Source of the DNA: Methanomicrobiales archaeon
Lineage (GTDB): Archaea; Halobacteriota; Methanomicrobia; Methanomicrobiales; Methanoculleaceae
Assembly (NCBI GenBank): GCA_019136335.1
Contig: JAGVUK010000071.1
Location: forward strand, 1-13,149
Length of the DNA: 13,149 nucleotides
Reading direction: 5' to 3'
Shown: piece by piece, positions 12,702-13,149 of the stretch
Layout: every line of letters starts with the position of its first letter
How positions within the stretch are numbered: position 1 is the first letter of the stretch
The notes under the pieces: generated by a model
Seen by the model: the letters and a program-made list of their open reading frames with translations, nothing else
Databases searched by the model: none
Told to the model about the DNA's origin: nothing
Translations under genes and position numbers: made by a program

Positions 12702-13149
12702 TCAGATGGTTATGACTATCTCCACGACGCGGAGGAAGATCAACAGCGACGAGAGGGAGCACATGATGACGTAAGGGGCGCCCGGCGCCCGGAACATCTC
12801 GGCCTTTGCCGCGTAGAACGGCGCCATCCCCTCTCCGACGACGCCGAGGGTAAGGAAGAACTTCGCCACCAGCGGGACGGCAAACCCGCCGGCCGCAAGA
12901 GCGGGGATCGAGAGCGTGCCCGTTGTCGCGAGGACCAGTGCGGCGCCCCCGAAGAGCGGCAGGGTGGCGACCATGGCGACGATGCCGTACTCGTATGCGG
13001 CGTTGAGGACGTGGCGGCTCTTGACCGCCGCGACGATCCCGACGTTCGTGATGCCGACGAGCGAGGCAAAGAGCGTGAAGTTGAAGAGGTCCCCGCTCCC
13101 CATCGCGCCCATCGTCGCAAGGCCGCAGGCGATCGCCATGAACCGCCGG
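12702..13149 (-). CDS. ehaH: energy-converting hydrogenase A membrane subunit H (NuoN/EchA-like), partial
   Basis: The C-terminal 148 residues or so; the frame stays open to the window edge, where three codons (RRF) precede the first methionine at 13139, so the start lies outside. Hydrophobic helices are prominent, with GSGDLFNFTLFASLVGI near the cut end, VGEGMAPFYAAKAEMFRAPG in the middle and a last helix ending VVEIVITI. This is a short antiporter-like (NuoL/M/N, EchA) subunit; EhaH is much shorter than NuoN and lies first among the core membrane genes H-I-J. It is expected to form part of the ion channel that drives ferredoxin reduction. The missing part is probably the N-terminal third. 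Assignment to EhaH rests on the GEGMAPFYAAK region and gene order. Confidence 0.82.
   Translation of the reverse strand, partial: RRFMAIACGLATMGAMGSGDLFNFTLFASLVGITNVGIVAAVKSRHVLNAAYEYGIVAMVATLPLFGGAALVLATTGTLSIPALAAGGFAVPLVAKFFLTLGVVGEGMAPFYAAKAEMFRAPGAPYVIMCSLSSLLIFLRVVEIVITI

Noticed and set aside
1..13149. tRNA or rRNA genes
   Set aside because: No cloverleaf-like segment or conserved rRNA stretch was recognised by eye on either strand; a tRNAscan run could confirm this.

Overview
The window looks like chromosomal DNA of a hydrogenotrophic methanogenic archaeon of the order Methanomicrobiales, most like Methanoculleus. This rests on recognisable Eha hydrogenase and formylmethanofuran dehydrogenase (Fwd) genes, high G+C, archaeal TATA boxes and tightly overlapping archaeal gene junctions. 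The genus is an inference from gene content and style; no 16S or marker gene is present.

Left part (1-4474, plus strand). Two tandem paralogous genes, each about 1.54 kb, encode an FAD-dependent oxidoreductase joined to a C-terminal Rieske [2Fe-2S] domain (YhfW-like architecture). They are bracketed by very G+C-rich non-coding DNA built from a repeat of about 210 bases. Each flank holds roughly two tandem units, and the right flank is inverted relative to the left. The second gene has a clear TATA box and ribosome binding site; the first has no clear promoter.

Middle (4438-4901). A TATA box lies just ahead of a probably leaderless gene for a DUF1922-like zinc-ribbon protein (plus strand). 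It converges, with a 10-base gap, on a 49-residue multi-CxxC microprotein on the minus strand. The microprotein gene is the last gene of the large minus-strand operon and is below normal gene-calling size.

Right part (13149 down to 4752, all minus strand). One uninterrupted operon reads ehaH (partial), ehaI, ehaJ, ehaL-like, ehaM, ehaN, ehaO, a four-cluster polyferredoxin, fwdD, fwdB, fwdA, fwdC and the microprotein. Most junctions are ATGA, GTGA or TGATG overlaps. Functionally, the membrane-bound [NiFe] hydrogenase Eha uses an ion gradient to reduce ferredoxin with H2. The polyferredoxin is placed to carry these electrons, and the tungsten/molybdenum enzyme Fwd uses them to reduce CO2 to formylmethanofuran, the first step of methanogenesis.

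The main anomaly is the ehaM-ehaN junction. The ehaM frame runs past its expected end into ehaN. The ehaN frame starts right after a stop codon and has no N-terminus. ehaN also lacks the usual spacer between its last two cluster cysteines. This is either real gene decay or deletion, or an assembly error; raw reads would decide.
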